A stretch of DNA of 64,000 nucleotides from Pogostemon cablin (Eukaryota > Streptophyta > Magnoliopsida > Lamiales > Lamiaceae): assembly GCA_023678885.1 (NCBI GenBank), contig CM043009.1, positions 20,763,117 through 20,827,116 on the forward strand. Reading direction: 5' to 3'. Below are positions 21,674 to 33,281 of the stretch, one piece after another. The position numbers were made by a program, and so were the translations under genes. Within the stretch, counting starts at the first letter, position 1. Each line of letters starts with the position of its first letter. Below the pieces are notes generated by a model. That model was not told where the DNA came from. It ran no database searches and was given only the letters and a program-made list of their open reading frames with translations.

Positions 21674-22920
21674 TAGGGGTGGCAGTTTCGTGGGTTTTTA
21701 GGGTACCCGACCCGACCAAACACTAATGAGACGGATTCGGGTACTTATAATTGGGTTTGGGACGAGTTTGGGAAAAATAAAAATTCCATTAGGGTTTGGT
21801 AGGGTTCTAATTCACCCCCTCGAATACCCGCTTCCCGAACCGGATAAATAATCGGATAAGGGTAGCGGGTACCCGCATATACCCATACCATTTAATACTT
21901 ATATGTATGTGTTTTATAGAGTGTTCAAACACTCAACCTCATATTAAAAAAATACCCCTTCACCATTTAGACATAAGTAATTCTTGTTACATGCATGTTT
22001 CAATATTTTAATAAATTTACAAATCATTAGTCTAAACTATCTTTTTTATTTTAGTTGTATGTTATTTGAAGTTTAAATTGAAGATCTTAAAACTTGTGCC
22101 GTAATTTAAGTCTTGTTTTAATTATTGTTTAACGTTGAGACCAAGAAAGCTTTATAGAAGATTCAAACACTTCACCTCATATTAAAAAATACTCTTTCAC
22201 CATTTTGACCCAAGTAATTCTTGTTACATGCATGTTTCAATATTTTAATAAATTTACAAATCATTAGTTTAATCTATCATTTTATTTTAGTTGTATATTA
22301 TATGAAGTTTAAATTGAAGATATTAAAACTTATGTCGTAATTTATGTCATGTTTTAATTATTGTTTAACGTTGAGAGCAAAAATGTTTAATGTTGTAGAC
22401 ATATTTATTTAAATGTTTGAGACTTGAAATTCAATATTTTAGGATTAGAAACAAAATAAGTTTGACGGGTTCGGGTATCTACGAGTAGGAAAAATCGGAT
22501 TCGGGACGAATACGGGTATTGCAAGTAGTATTTTAAACAATATTACTCCCTCCGTCCCGGGTATTTTTACCCGTTTGTACTGGCATGGAGATTAAGACGT
22601 TTTATTTTTTTAATATATAATGTAAGAGAAAGTAGGGATAAATTAGTAATTTAAAAAGAAAAAGTGAATAAAGTTATTAGGAATGATGAATAAAGTGTAA
22701 AAAAGTAATTAAAGTTGTTGGGATTGTAAAAAGTAAGTAATAAAATATTATGTATTTTTTCCAAAAATGGAATGGGTAAAAATACGTGGGACACCCCAAA
22801 ATAGAAAGTAGGTAAAAATACGTGGGACGGAGGGAGTAGAATGGATACGAATAGTAATATTTTTATCAGATACGGGTTGGTTACCAAAAATGCGGGTATA
22901 CTACCCCGCTGCCATCCCTG
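21674..22920. mobile_element. hAT-like non-autonomous DNA transposon
   Basis: Inverted ends taggggtggcag and ctgccatccctg (10 of 12 pair), flanked by an 8-bp duplication actgagag (21666-21673) / cctgagag (22921-22928) with one mismatch; 8 bp is the hAT signature. Subterminal regions are rich in gggtacccg and cgggta. The interior holds a direct duplication of about 230 bp (near 21912-22140 and 22152-22378, both with cattcttgttacatgcatg-like sequence). A Stowaway-like MITE (22546-22836) sits inside. No transposase. Confidence 0.8.
22546..22836. mobile_element. Stowaway-like MITE inside the hAT-like element
   Basis: Begins ctccctccgtcccggg after TA and ends gggacggagggag before TA (22837-22838). 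291 bp. Same family as the outer element at 19466-19995. Confidence 0.9.
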
Positions 22921-22928
22921 CCTGAGAG

Positions 22929-24256
22929 AGTATAGGTGTGTACGGTGATACATAATTAATTAGATAAAATTATAAATAAGAAAGCATATGCTCCATGTAA
23001 AAAGATTAATCAGATAAAATTATAAATGAGAAAGCATATGCTCCATGTAAAAAGATGAGTATGAATAAGGGAAAAAATGAGTTACAAGTCAAAGTCTTAA
23101 TATCCTATCCTCTGATTCCATATTAATTTCGTCCACATTTGTATTATAAATGATCCATAAATAAATAAATACTCCGTATATGTGCATATATGACTGTTGA
23201 ATGGGAACACCGGTTGAGAAACAAGTGAGACTAGTTTTACGTATTTTAATATTGTTATTATTATTTTTTATTAAAATTATTATAAATTATTCCGAAGAAA
23301 TTAATCGTATTTTTATATTCATTGAAATCAATACTCCCCCAATCAGCAAGTATTTGGTATATGAATTTTAAGAAAATTATCTTTTTGTTGTGATAATGTA
23401 ATAAATATAAGAGTGTTTTAAATAATTAATAAAATAAAATATATCATAATTGACTTTGATTAGACATAAGAAGAATGTGAAAATTTTGTAATATTGTTAT
23501 TATATTATAAGGTAAATATTTGGTACTAACTAAAATAGGAAATGTGCATGTACTATTAGGACAAAGGTAATACTATCAATTAAAACAAACACTTATGTAA
23601 AAAAAAAAATCACCATATTAAACTAACTCTTTGAAAGAAATTATTATATTGAGTTAATATTTTTTTTTATTTGAATTGTGTTAACGAGTAAATAGAAAAA
23701 GGACACTTGTATGAGATGTTTCAGAGTGAGAGCGTGAGTTTATTTCTTTTTAAAATAGTTATCATTTTTTTTATTGAAGATGCAATAGAAAAGAAGGACA
23801 ACGTCTGCGGCTGGTCATTTTTCATTAAAAATATTATTATCTCGATTTCTCAATAGTTTGCACAATTTTTATTTTTGGTTGTCTCACCAAAGTTTTCATC
23901 TTTCTAAAGAAAAAAAAAAGTTAAACAATTACTCTTTCTCATATTTTTTATTTAAAAAAAAAATCTCATACATTACACACCGAATATACTTCATTTCCTT
24001 TTAAATTTTACATATATGGGACCATACACAACTACTAATACAATTAAAATATGAAGTTCAACTCTCACTAATACAACTACCCACTATATATTAAATAATT
24101 ACACTTCTTACTGCACATACAAAAAGTAAAAGATCATCTTTAAAGGGGTGAAGGGAATATATAAGAAGACTATTGTAAGGCAGGTATATGTAAGGTTTGT
24201 GAGACGAGTTGACCTATCATTAAAATATTTATTATATAGGTAAAATATATTTATTT
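22929..24256. other. AT-rich intergenic DNA, no gene seen
   Basis: Contains a short direct repeat (about 22956-23000 and 23008-23058, sharing agaaagcatatgctccatg) and a decayed MITE-like block near 23985-24150 (acatatgggacc, actaatacaa). No ORF. Confidence 0.45.
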
Positions 24257-24261
24257 GTGAT

Positions 24262-26012
24262 TGATCGGTGTCGTTTTCACCTAGATTTTAGTGTCTTTTT
24301 ATTATGTATTTTGTGTGTTTTTATTCGTATTTGTGTTAAGTTTGGTGGAGTTATTGTTATTTTGAGGAAAGTGGTACGAACTGATAGAATTGTGTAAATG
24401 AGCTTAAATATGTGTAAAACAGGTCATGGAACGGACAAAAACGGAGTCGGGAGCGAAAGGGAGACGAAGAATAGGCCATGCAGCTGCACGGGCCGTGCGT
24501 GGAACACGGCCCTGTAGCAGCTGATCGTGTAATGTCATCAGAACACGCTGCTCGGCCAGAGATTCAGTCGTGCGATGGTGCACGGGCCGTGCGCTGCTGC
24601 ACGCCCCGTGTGCGGAGCTCGGCCCTGTAAGAAGAAGCCGTGTATTGTCGTCAGAAAGTGCTGCACGGCCATGATCAAGGCCGTGTATTGCAGCTCGAGC
24701 CGTATCCGGAAGCACGCACAAAAACGCCGAAGTAGGTGTGCCCTACACGGGCCGTGTACTGCAGCACGGGCCGTGTAGGTGCAAAATCCTGTGAAAATTT
24801 CAGAATGTTCCGGAAGCTTCTAGAAGGTCCATAAGTGATATAAAACCATGATTTGTGCGAAATTGAAAGGAGGAACATTTTGGATCAGTTTTCACACACA
24901 CTAAACACCTAAATCACACACATTCATCTCCATCTCTTTCATCCTTCACCTCATCCATCCAAACCACTTGATCTCCTCAAATCCATCCATTAATCCATCC
25001 ATCCACCAATCTAAGAAGAGGAATTCATCATTGATTGAAGATTGTAGCATGATCAAAGGGGAGAAAGTTCACCATCAAAGGGGAGCCAACTTACCTTTAT
25101 TTTGTTATTTTCTTCATTATTTGGCTCAATTGGAGAAAGCTATGTATTGTATTGATTCTACTATGATTTGTAGTGGCTAGTCCTTATGTGAGGCTAGCAA
25201 TATGATTGGTTAGGGATTATGTAGATTTTGCACACCACATGTTTGATGAAATGATTGTTATGAATATTTTCTATCATGAATGCTTATTCTCATTTTATGT
25301 ATGATTTGTGTGATTAGATTCTCTATTCATAGTGTTAGGATGGCCATTCCAATATTATATTTAGTGGTTTAATTGAATCATTGATTGCATGAGATGGCTA
25401 TGTTAAGTATGTGGGGAGTTTGGCCATAACCTTCATGTGCTTAGAACCTTATGATAGGACATTATTGATAATTACTTGTGAAAGTGTTTGATATGATGAG
25501 GGGAACCAAGCCAATTTTTCACTTGACCTTAGAAAGGGAACACTAGGAAAACGTCCCTGCCTACTAGAGAAAATACTTCGTGATAATATCTCTATACCGG
25601 TATATTAATATCCGTAAGTACCTATAGGAAGAGTGAGGATTGGAGACACTCTTTGAGTGCCCTTAGTATCATAACATAAAAACCTTCAATTCATGTGTGT
25701 GTGTGAGTCTACATAAGCCTTATCCATGATGTTGCTTGCCTTACATACTTCTTAGATTGTTCACCTTCATCCATTTTCCATCACACTTGTACATGTTCTA
25801 TCTTTCATTGCTTTCCTAGTTGTTAGTTTGTAGTATAATCAACCCCCCTCATTCTTTGATTCGTCCTACTAGAGTAAAGCATTTCTCAAACACGGCTACC
25901 CACTTTCGCCCTTGGGTTTGATATCTTATAAATTTTGCACTTGGTCGCTTACGTGCTACACACGATAGAGTACACTTGCTCTTATCAATTACCGAAATTG
26001 AAACCAAGTTCA
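24262..26012 (+). mobile_element. Solo LTR of the same Gypsy-type family, copy 2
   Basis: 1751 bp from TGATCGGTGTC to AAGTTCA, with perfect 5-bp duplications gtgat at 24257-24261 and 26013-26017. The first 0.6 kb, including the GC-rich cacgggccgtg block (about 24480-24780), is nearly identical to copy 1. Much of 24870-25900 is diverged. No internal domains; the ORFs in it are by-products of the palindromic repeats. Confidence 0.88.
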
Positions 26013-26017
26013 GTGAT

Positions 26018-26430
26018 AGAATGTATTTGTATTTAATTAATTATGATATTATAACATCTTAAAATCATTCTTATTTTAATTCATAATTTATCATACTTTA
26101 AAAAAACTTAAAATAATTTTTTAATACATTATTCACCATACTTTAGAAAAAAACACTTTAATTACCAATAAGTATATTTTACTTATATAATAATCACATT
26201 TTCACTTTAAGAAAATTTATAACTCCGTGTCATATAATCACCGCCTCGCAAGAGACTTGGCAACACTTGCGTGAGTTTACTTTTACATTTTTTTAAAAAT
26301 AATTATTACTTTTTATCAATATTTTATCACTTCTTATTTATATTATGAACTGTTGATAAATAACTTATTACTTACTATATATTTTTTATTTATTTGAGTA
26401 TTACTTTTTATTAAATAAAGGCAAAAACTT
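26018..26430. other. AT-rich spacer, no gene seen
   Basis: Only AT-rich DNA between the solo LTR and the next small element. Confidence 0.4.
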
Positions 26431-26796
26431 CTGTGCACCTGGGCGCACGGACTACATTCCGTGCGCCTTTATAATTTTGTGTTAAATTGTATACCCTTTA
26501 GTATATAGATGTGTACCCTTTATTTTCTAAAAAAAATTATTGTGTGTATCTGGGTGCATGAACAACACTCCATGCGTCTTTAGAATTTTGTGTTAAATTG
26601 TATACCCTTTAGTATAAAAATGTGTACCCTTTATTTTATAAAGAAAAAAAATATTAATGAAAAGTGTATACCCTTTAGAACAAAATGGTGTACTTTTTAT
26701 TAATTAAAGTGTATATCCTTTAGACCAAAGCAATGTACTCTTATCCATAATGCTAAATTTCTAAAGGCGCACAGAATGTGTTCCCAAGCGTCACTC
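26431..26796. mobile_element. Small element with gcgcac ends and internal tandem copy
   Basis: Begins ctgtgcacctgggcgcacgg and ends near aaaggcgcacagaatgtgtt, which are partly inverted relative to each other (tccgtgcgcctt / aaggcgcacaga). The interior repeats tgtgtaccctttatttt and gtatacccttta several times, and most of the left end is duplicated near 26538-26640. It resembles 20017-20362. Unknown family. Confidence 0.45.
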
Positions 26797-28604
26797 TTAA
26801 ATAAATATCACTTTTTATAGTGTGAACGGGAAAGGGAGTATTATGTATTAAAACTACTTTAATGGATCAATAAAAGATTTTTCTTAATAAATTGGCAGCT
26901 TTTAATACTTTTCCCACCCTCAGCCACACGCATTTATGTTGGTGACTTGGTGTGACTTGTGATTTAATGTTTCAATCTAAAAAGGAAATATATATATATA
27001 TATATATAAATTTTGAAAAACAAGAATTTAAAAAATGGATGTTCATGGCTTACTTCACACTTACGACGTTCCCCAATTTCATGTCATTTTATGCCATATA
27101 ATAACATATCCCAGTTGCAATCTGATTACCTATTTCTATTATTGTGTTTTAATTTTTACTCTATTTTTTTATTATTATAATTTTTTATTAGAATAACGAG
27201 AGAGTCTCCAATAAATATATTTACCATGTATGCATTCAGTTTTTTTAGTAATTTTTAGCATATAAAAATAATTTTTTCTAGATGAATTATATTCTTTTAA
27301 ATGAATAATATTTCCACAGTAATATTAAAAATCACTAACTTATCAAAATTTAAAGATTAATAGTATTTTTCTTTCAAAAGAGTAAGAGCTTATTATTTTA
27401 AATAGTAATTTTCACATATTAAAAAATAATTCATAAATCTAGATACAAAAATTTAAATTTATCGGTCCTACAAAATCATTTACACTTTCCTCAATTGTTT
27501 GTCCTATATTACACTTTCTTCTTTTGTTTGTCCCGCAAAACCATTCAAAAAAAAATTATTCAACGAACTCAAAAGTCACTTTAATTTCAAATTTATCATT
27601 CCTTTTCACACAATACCATTACTTTTTTTTATTTATCTAAAAGTACTACATTATTCTCTAATATTAATAAAATTAATAAAAATGTTATTTTTCTTAAATA
27701 AAATAAAACATTAAATGAGAAACGTTTTATGGGTGATAGGAAATATTTTTCATTAACACAAGTAAAAAGAAAGCTATCTTTTATTTGTGTTGAACACTAT
27801 CCAAAAACTTGTGAAGTAGTAGGGCATTTATTTTATTACATTTAACGTGACAACAACAAAGTGGTCAAATTGCACACCCTCCAAATTAACAAAGCTGTCG
27901 AAATCAAGAAAGAAGTATGTATTTCTACATGTAGACTCTTCAAAGCAAACTTCAATCTTTCTATTACCTTATATTTTTTTTCCAGGATTAATGTTAATTT
28001 GATAAGTATTTAGGTGACTTTGTCGTTTATATCATATACAACGATTTTTATGAAATAGGGTTTATGTGAACATTTGGTCCACATACTATTTTTCTTTAGG
28101 AATTAAAATTTAATTTTTATTTTAATATTTCGTATTAATTCTTAAGATATTGAGTAATTAAAATTTAACTCGTTATAATTTATTATTTCATTTATCTAAT
28201 TTATGCACTATGTTTTATCACTAATATTTAGAGTGTAATTTAAATTTTAATTACAAAGAATTTATTATTACAATGGTCCTTTTAATATTGAATTTTTCTA
28301 AGAGATTGAATCGATTTTTTTAAATTCTAAAGTTTTATGTTTAATTCTGTTTTTTTTTTCGATCAGATATAATGCCAAATGAATTTTTTTTTATATTTTA
28401 ATAACACACGATGATGTGGAAAAGGTGGGTTGTGTTTTAGTTTTAAATTTCTTCCAAATCAATGCTATCGCGTGGCGAAATCAACTGCTCATAATTCATC
28501 TAGCTGTTATATCTGATCCACCAGGATTCCCCCAAATCGAGACTTCGGTGAAAATTGGCCGGCTAAATTCTATAGTTGCAGTCTAAATTTAAAATAAAAA
28601 AATA
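26797..28604. other. AT-rich intergenic DNA, no gene seen
   Basis: A short (TA)n run at about 26988-27008 and low-complexity sequence. The ORF near 27499-27714 is composed of low-complexity F, K, L and I residues with no domain features. Confidence 0.4.
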
Positions 28605-28628
28605 CTTTCTCCGTCCCACACTTAATTA

Positions 28629-28854
28629 CGCCCTCCGTCCATTTTTAAGGGTGTCATTTGCTTTTTACACGTGGATTAAAGAGTATTATTATTTAATGTG
28701 TATTGGGTAGTTGTATTAGTGGAGATGTGGGTCCCATTTTTTAATTGTATTAATGAGTATGTGTGAGTCCCATATGTATAAAAAAGGAAATGAGACCCTT
28801 GAGAGCGGATTCCCAAAATGAAAAAATGATACCATTGAAAGCGGACGGAGGAAG
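28629..28854. mobile_element. Stowaway-like MITE
   Basis: Begins cgccctccgtcc after TA (28627-28628) and ends gcggacggaggaag before TA (28855-28856). It lies next to a further MITE-like end at 28605 (ctttctccgtccc), suggesting nesting. Confidence 0.8.
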
Positions 28855-29069
28855 TACTTATCTTCACATTTTCTATTGCCGTTCGTCCCACGTTTATTAT
28901 CACCACGTACAAAAGGATCAACACATTAACTAATAACCTCAAAAAATTATTTTAATTTAATACACCACTCTCCACGTAACATATGTTATATTTTATTTAA
29001 TACCTAAAAATACCACAATACCCTTAAAAAGTTAATAAAATTGGTCAAAAAAAAACTTTTTGTAAACTA

Positions 29070-29296
29070 CTCCATCCGTCCGCTTTCAAGGATATCAATT
29101 TTTCCATTTTGGGCGTCCACCTTCAAGGGTCTCATTTGCTTTTTTATACATATGAGACCCACACACACCCACTAATAAAACAAAAAAATGGAGCCTATAC
29201 CTCCACTAATACAACTATCCACTACATATTAAATAATAATACTCCTTAATCTACGTGCTAAAAACAAATGACACCCTTAAAGGCAGACGGAGGGAG
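29070..29296. mobile_element. Stowaway-like MITE
   Basis: Begins ctccatccgtccgc after TA (29068-29069) and ends gcagacggagggag before TA (29297-29298). Confidence 0.88.
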
Positions 29297-29420
29297 TACG
29301 TATTTATAGTGTTCGTGAACATAACTATGGAGGAAGGAATTACTACATATCTAACTTGAGGATGAATTTGATAAAGCCAATTCCTGCAGAATAAAAGTGA
29401 ATTTAACTTTATAAAAAATA

Positions 29421-29640
29421 TTCGCTCCGTCCCACTCAAATGGTCTCTTTTTTTTTTAATTTGGGCATCCTAATCAAAGAGTCATTTTTCCCTTTTTATA
29501 CACATGGAACTCACACACACCCTAATACAATTAAAATATGGGGTCCACACTCCCACTAATATAACTATTCATTATACATTAAATAATAATACTCCTTACT
29601 CTACGTGAAAAAAAACAACCATTATATAGGACAGAGGGAG
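29421..29640. mobile_element. Stowaway-like MITE
   Basis: Begins ttcgctccgtccc after TA (29419-29420) and ends ggacagagggag before TA (29641-29642). Confidence 0.85.
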
Positions 29641-29947
29641 TATACTGGCGTATGCAACAAGAACCGAAACACAACATATGAAATTATGAAATATAAAAGA
29701 GATTAAAATTTTTATTCCATATTTAGTGTTTTATAATATTAAAAAATTATATCCTTTTAAGTGACTATTAAATTCTTTTGCATGAGGAAGTAATTTAGAA
29801 AACACATGAAAACTACTTAGAAGGTTGAATATAATATGAAAAACATATTAGAATAGATGATCCATTACCGAAATAAGGAATCGAGACTTAGACAAGTTGA
29901 AGAATAAACAGCGAAACAATAACGCAACGCAACAGGAAATAGTATTT
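29641..29947. other. Upstream spacer of the CASP-like gene
   Basis: AT-rich, no ORF, no element recognised. Confidence 0.4.
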
Positions 29948-30001
29948 TTAACACCCCATCCCCACCCCACCCCACCCCACCCCCACCCAACCCAACCCCC
30001 T
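29948..30001 (-). other. C-rich tract, candidate G-quadruplex on the minus strand
   Basis: About 50 bp made of ccccac/ccccat/cccaac units, giving many runs of three to five G on the minus strand spaced by one or two bases. It lies 320 bp upstream of the CASP-like start codon, just above the inferred promoter. Such runs can fold into G-quadruplexes; no effect is shown by sequence alone. Confidence 0.6.
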
Positions 30002-30241
30002 CACTAAATGAGAACACCATGTGGGATGGAAGAAATTACAGAGCAAAGAAGGCAGTCAATCTCTCCCCTCCAACGTCCACGTACGCCACCCACACTGCAT
30101 TAATTCCTCTCTACATATCTCTCTGTATCTATATATCTCATATCTGTATCTATCTCTATCTCTATCTCTGTTCCTGTTTCCACTACTCTTCCCTAACAAG
30201 GACAAATCTGGAGTCGTCATTTTCATGTCACATTCCCACCT

Positions 30242-30251
30242 CTATAAAAAT
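30242..30251 (+). promoter_or_regulatory. TATA box of the CASP-like gene
   Basis: ctataaaaat lies 80 bp before the ATG at 30322 and is followed by a pyrimidine-rich stretch (tctcttctcctctcttc, 30262-30280), a typical plant Y patch. A CT/TATC-rich run lies upstream at 30105-30180. Confidence 0.6.
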
Positions 30252-30321
30252 TAAACCCACTCTCTTCTCCTCTCTTCACTCCCACAATCTTAATTAATAC
30301 CTCCCTTTCTCTCTCATTAAA

Positions 30322-31856
30322 ATGGAGTCGCAGTACAAAGTGGGTAGCAATGGAGGGATTGAGAGTGGCGATCAGAAGGAGGTGGTCCAGATCGCTAACA
30401 AGAGAAAATTCAGTGGTTGCGACGTCGTTTTGAGGTTCCTTGCTTTCTCACTCTGCCTCACGGCGGCTGTCGTTTTCGGTGTTAATAAGGAGACCGCCAC
30501 CACGCCGGTGCAGTTACTACCGACGCTGCCTCCGATCAATGTTTCCGTCACCGCCAAGTGGCATTACTCCTCCGCCTTTGTGTGAGTCTACTTTTATTTA
30601 ACTTTTTTATTTTTATTTCACATATTCTTTTATTTTTATTTTTATTTTTAAATACTATGTTTATTTAATGTTTATTCTAGATTTTTTAAATCTCTTTTAA
30701 ATTTCCTCTTTATATAAAAAATACAAATCTTGTTAATCCTTCTCCCACCCTGAATGGTATAATATGTGACAAGTAGAGTTGAACTTGAATTGAATTTTTA
30801 ATCTGACAAATAATTTATGTTCCGTTTCATAATATAATTTTTTTTTACGATCGTTAAATATCCTCTGTGCATGTGACGGTAATTAAGAAACAATAATTAC
30901 ATATTTAATTTACTTAAGTAATAAAATAGTAACTTGAAAAGATGAGCATGCCCATTAATCTCGTTTAAAATAAAATAAAATAGTAACGTGAAAAGATGAG
31001 CATGTCCAACTGTCCAAGTTAATCTCGTTAATTGCTGAGAAGCTCTTAATTAGGATTTTGCATTAGATGTGTGACATGTCAACGACAATCTCAACATTTC
31101 TTCGTTGATACTTTTCCTTAGTAAATGTTTAATTATACTTTTTACGTCCCGTAGAAAAATAGTCATTTACTTTTTTTATAGATTAAAGAGTATTGTTATT
31201 TTATGTGCAATGAAAGATAGTCATTTACTTTTTATGTGTAAATTAAAGAGTATTGTTATTTTATGTGTAGTGAATAATTGTATAAGTAGTGGGTGGTGAA
31301 CCACATGTGATACTTTTTCCTAAAAGTTAAAAATAGAGACATTTGGATAGGACGCTCAATATAGTAAAATTGAGACCTTTTAAAGGAAAAAAAAATATTA
31401 TACATTTTAATCATCTAACCTTGCACGATAAAATATATAACACCAAAATATAATAAATTACCCAATCACTTAATTAGTGATATTATGTATATACGCGGAG
31501 TCAACTAACTAATGTGACACATAACGATAATTTAATTGCCCATCTAATTAATGAGCTAGAAGAAAGGCCAACAAATTATATCCCGTGACGACACTTTTAT
31601 ATATATATATACTCCCTCTGTGGCTCCGTCTTCCATTAATGATTTACATTTGATTTTTACACATAAATTAAAAGATATAATAATTTAATGTGTAGTAAGG
31701 TGAGAAAAATAATAATTAATGTGAAGTGAGTAGTTGTATTAGTGTTGTATGTGGACCAATATGAAATAATTAATTATTTTGCGTGAACTCAACTTAACAA
31801 AAAATGAAACGTAAACCTAACTTAAAATAGAAAATATAAACATTAATGTGTGATAT

Positions 31857-31929
<73 letters not shown>

Positions 31930-33207
31930 CCTCGTAGTTAGCTTGTTGCATACTCCCTCCGTCCGCCCACATGGTGGACATTTGCTTTTTGCACGTGGAT
32001 TAAGGAATATTATTATTTAATGTGTAGTTAGTAGTTATATTAGTGGGGTGTATGGGTCCCATATATTTATTATATTAGTGATGTGTGTGGGTCCCATGTA
32101 TTTAAAAAGAAAAATATAGACCTTTGATGCGGACGCTTGAAATGGCAAAATGTGGACCTAGGACGAAGAGAGTATATTTTGATAATGTGCATGTTTCTTT
32201 TAGTCACTGTATTTTGTATTTATGAAGATTTTTTACTATCACTGAAATTCATCAACTAAAAACAACTGGAATATAATTTTGAAGTAAGAAATTATTTTTA
32301 AAATTAGAAATGAATGTGCTCATTAATAAACACCTTTCCATCCCCTTATACTGAACCATTGTAATTTATTATGTGTACTATTTCGCATTAATTTCTATTA
32401 ATATTGTTAATGTTTCAATGGAGGAGCATTTATCTTTTTCCATTATTATAATTGGTTGACTATATATTTAATAGCATATATTATGAGTGTATATTCTAAA
32501 TTGCCAACATATATGTTAACACTCGCGAGAACTCACATGACATAATTTTTATGTTTTCATAAGTAATTATTTTTATTAAAAATATTATTATTTTTTAAAA
32601 GTATTATCATTTTTATTTATATTATGAATGTTTTAATAAAATAATTTACTACAGTAATAGTTCTTCTTTTTTATAATTTTAGTACCACTTTTATTAAGAT
32701 TATTTTTATCGTGATGAGACGATCATTATCATAATATTTATATTTATGGAAAAATATTTATAGAATACTAGTATATATTTTCAATTATGGCAATTCTCTA
32801 CCTTTAGAACTTGACTTATACATTATACATATTAATAAATGGGTGAGACTCTTGTGCCTGAGAACACTGGGCCCATTTATAATTTCTGTATCCCTTTGCA
32901 ATTTAAATTCCTTAGCTATACATAAGTTTAAATAGAATATAAAGGGGATGATTGTGTTCACACGGGAACACGGCGTGTCCTAGGAGGCGCAAGAGATTTT
33001 GCCTTAATAAATAAGAATTTTACACTTTATTGACAAATTTTTAGTGAATTTTACGTTTGTCTTTTAATAAAAATTAAATATATAAATATTATATATTTAT
33101 ACACATATGCATTATTAAATAAAGTTAATTTACAAGTGCACAGTATATAAAATCATTTTCTACTGAGCATAATAATTGAATTTGTTCGAATCAATAAGTG
33201 TAAAATC

Positions 33208-33281
<74 letters not shown>

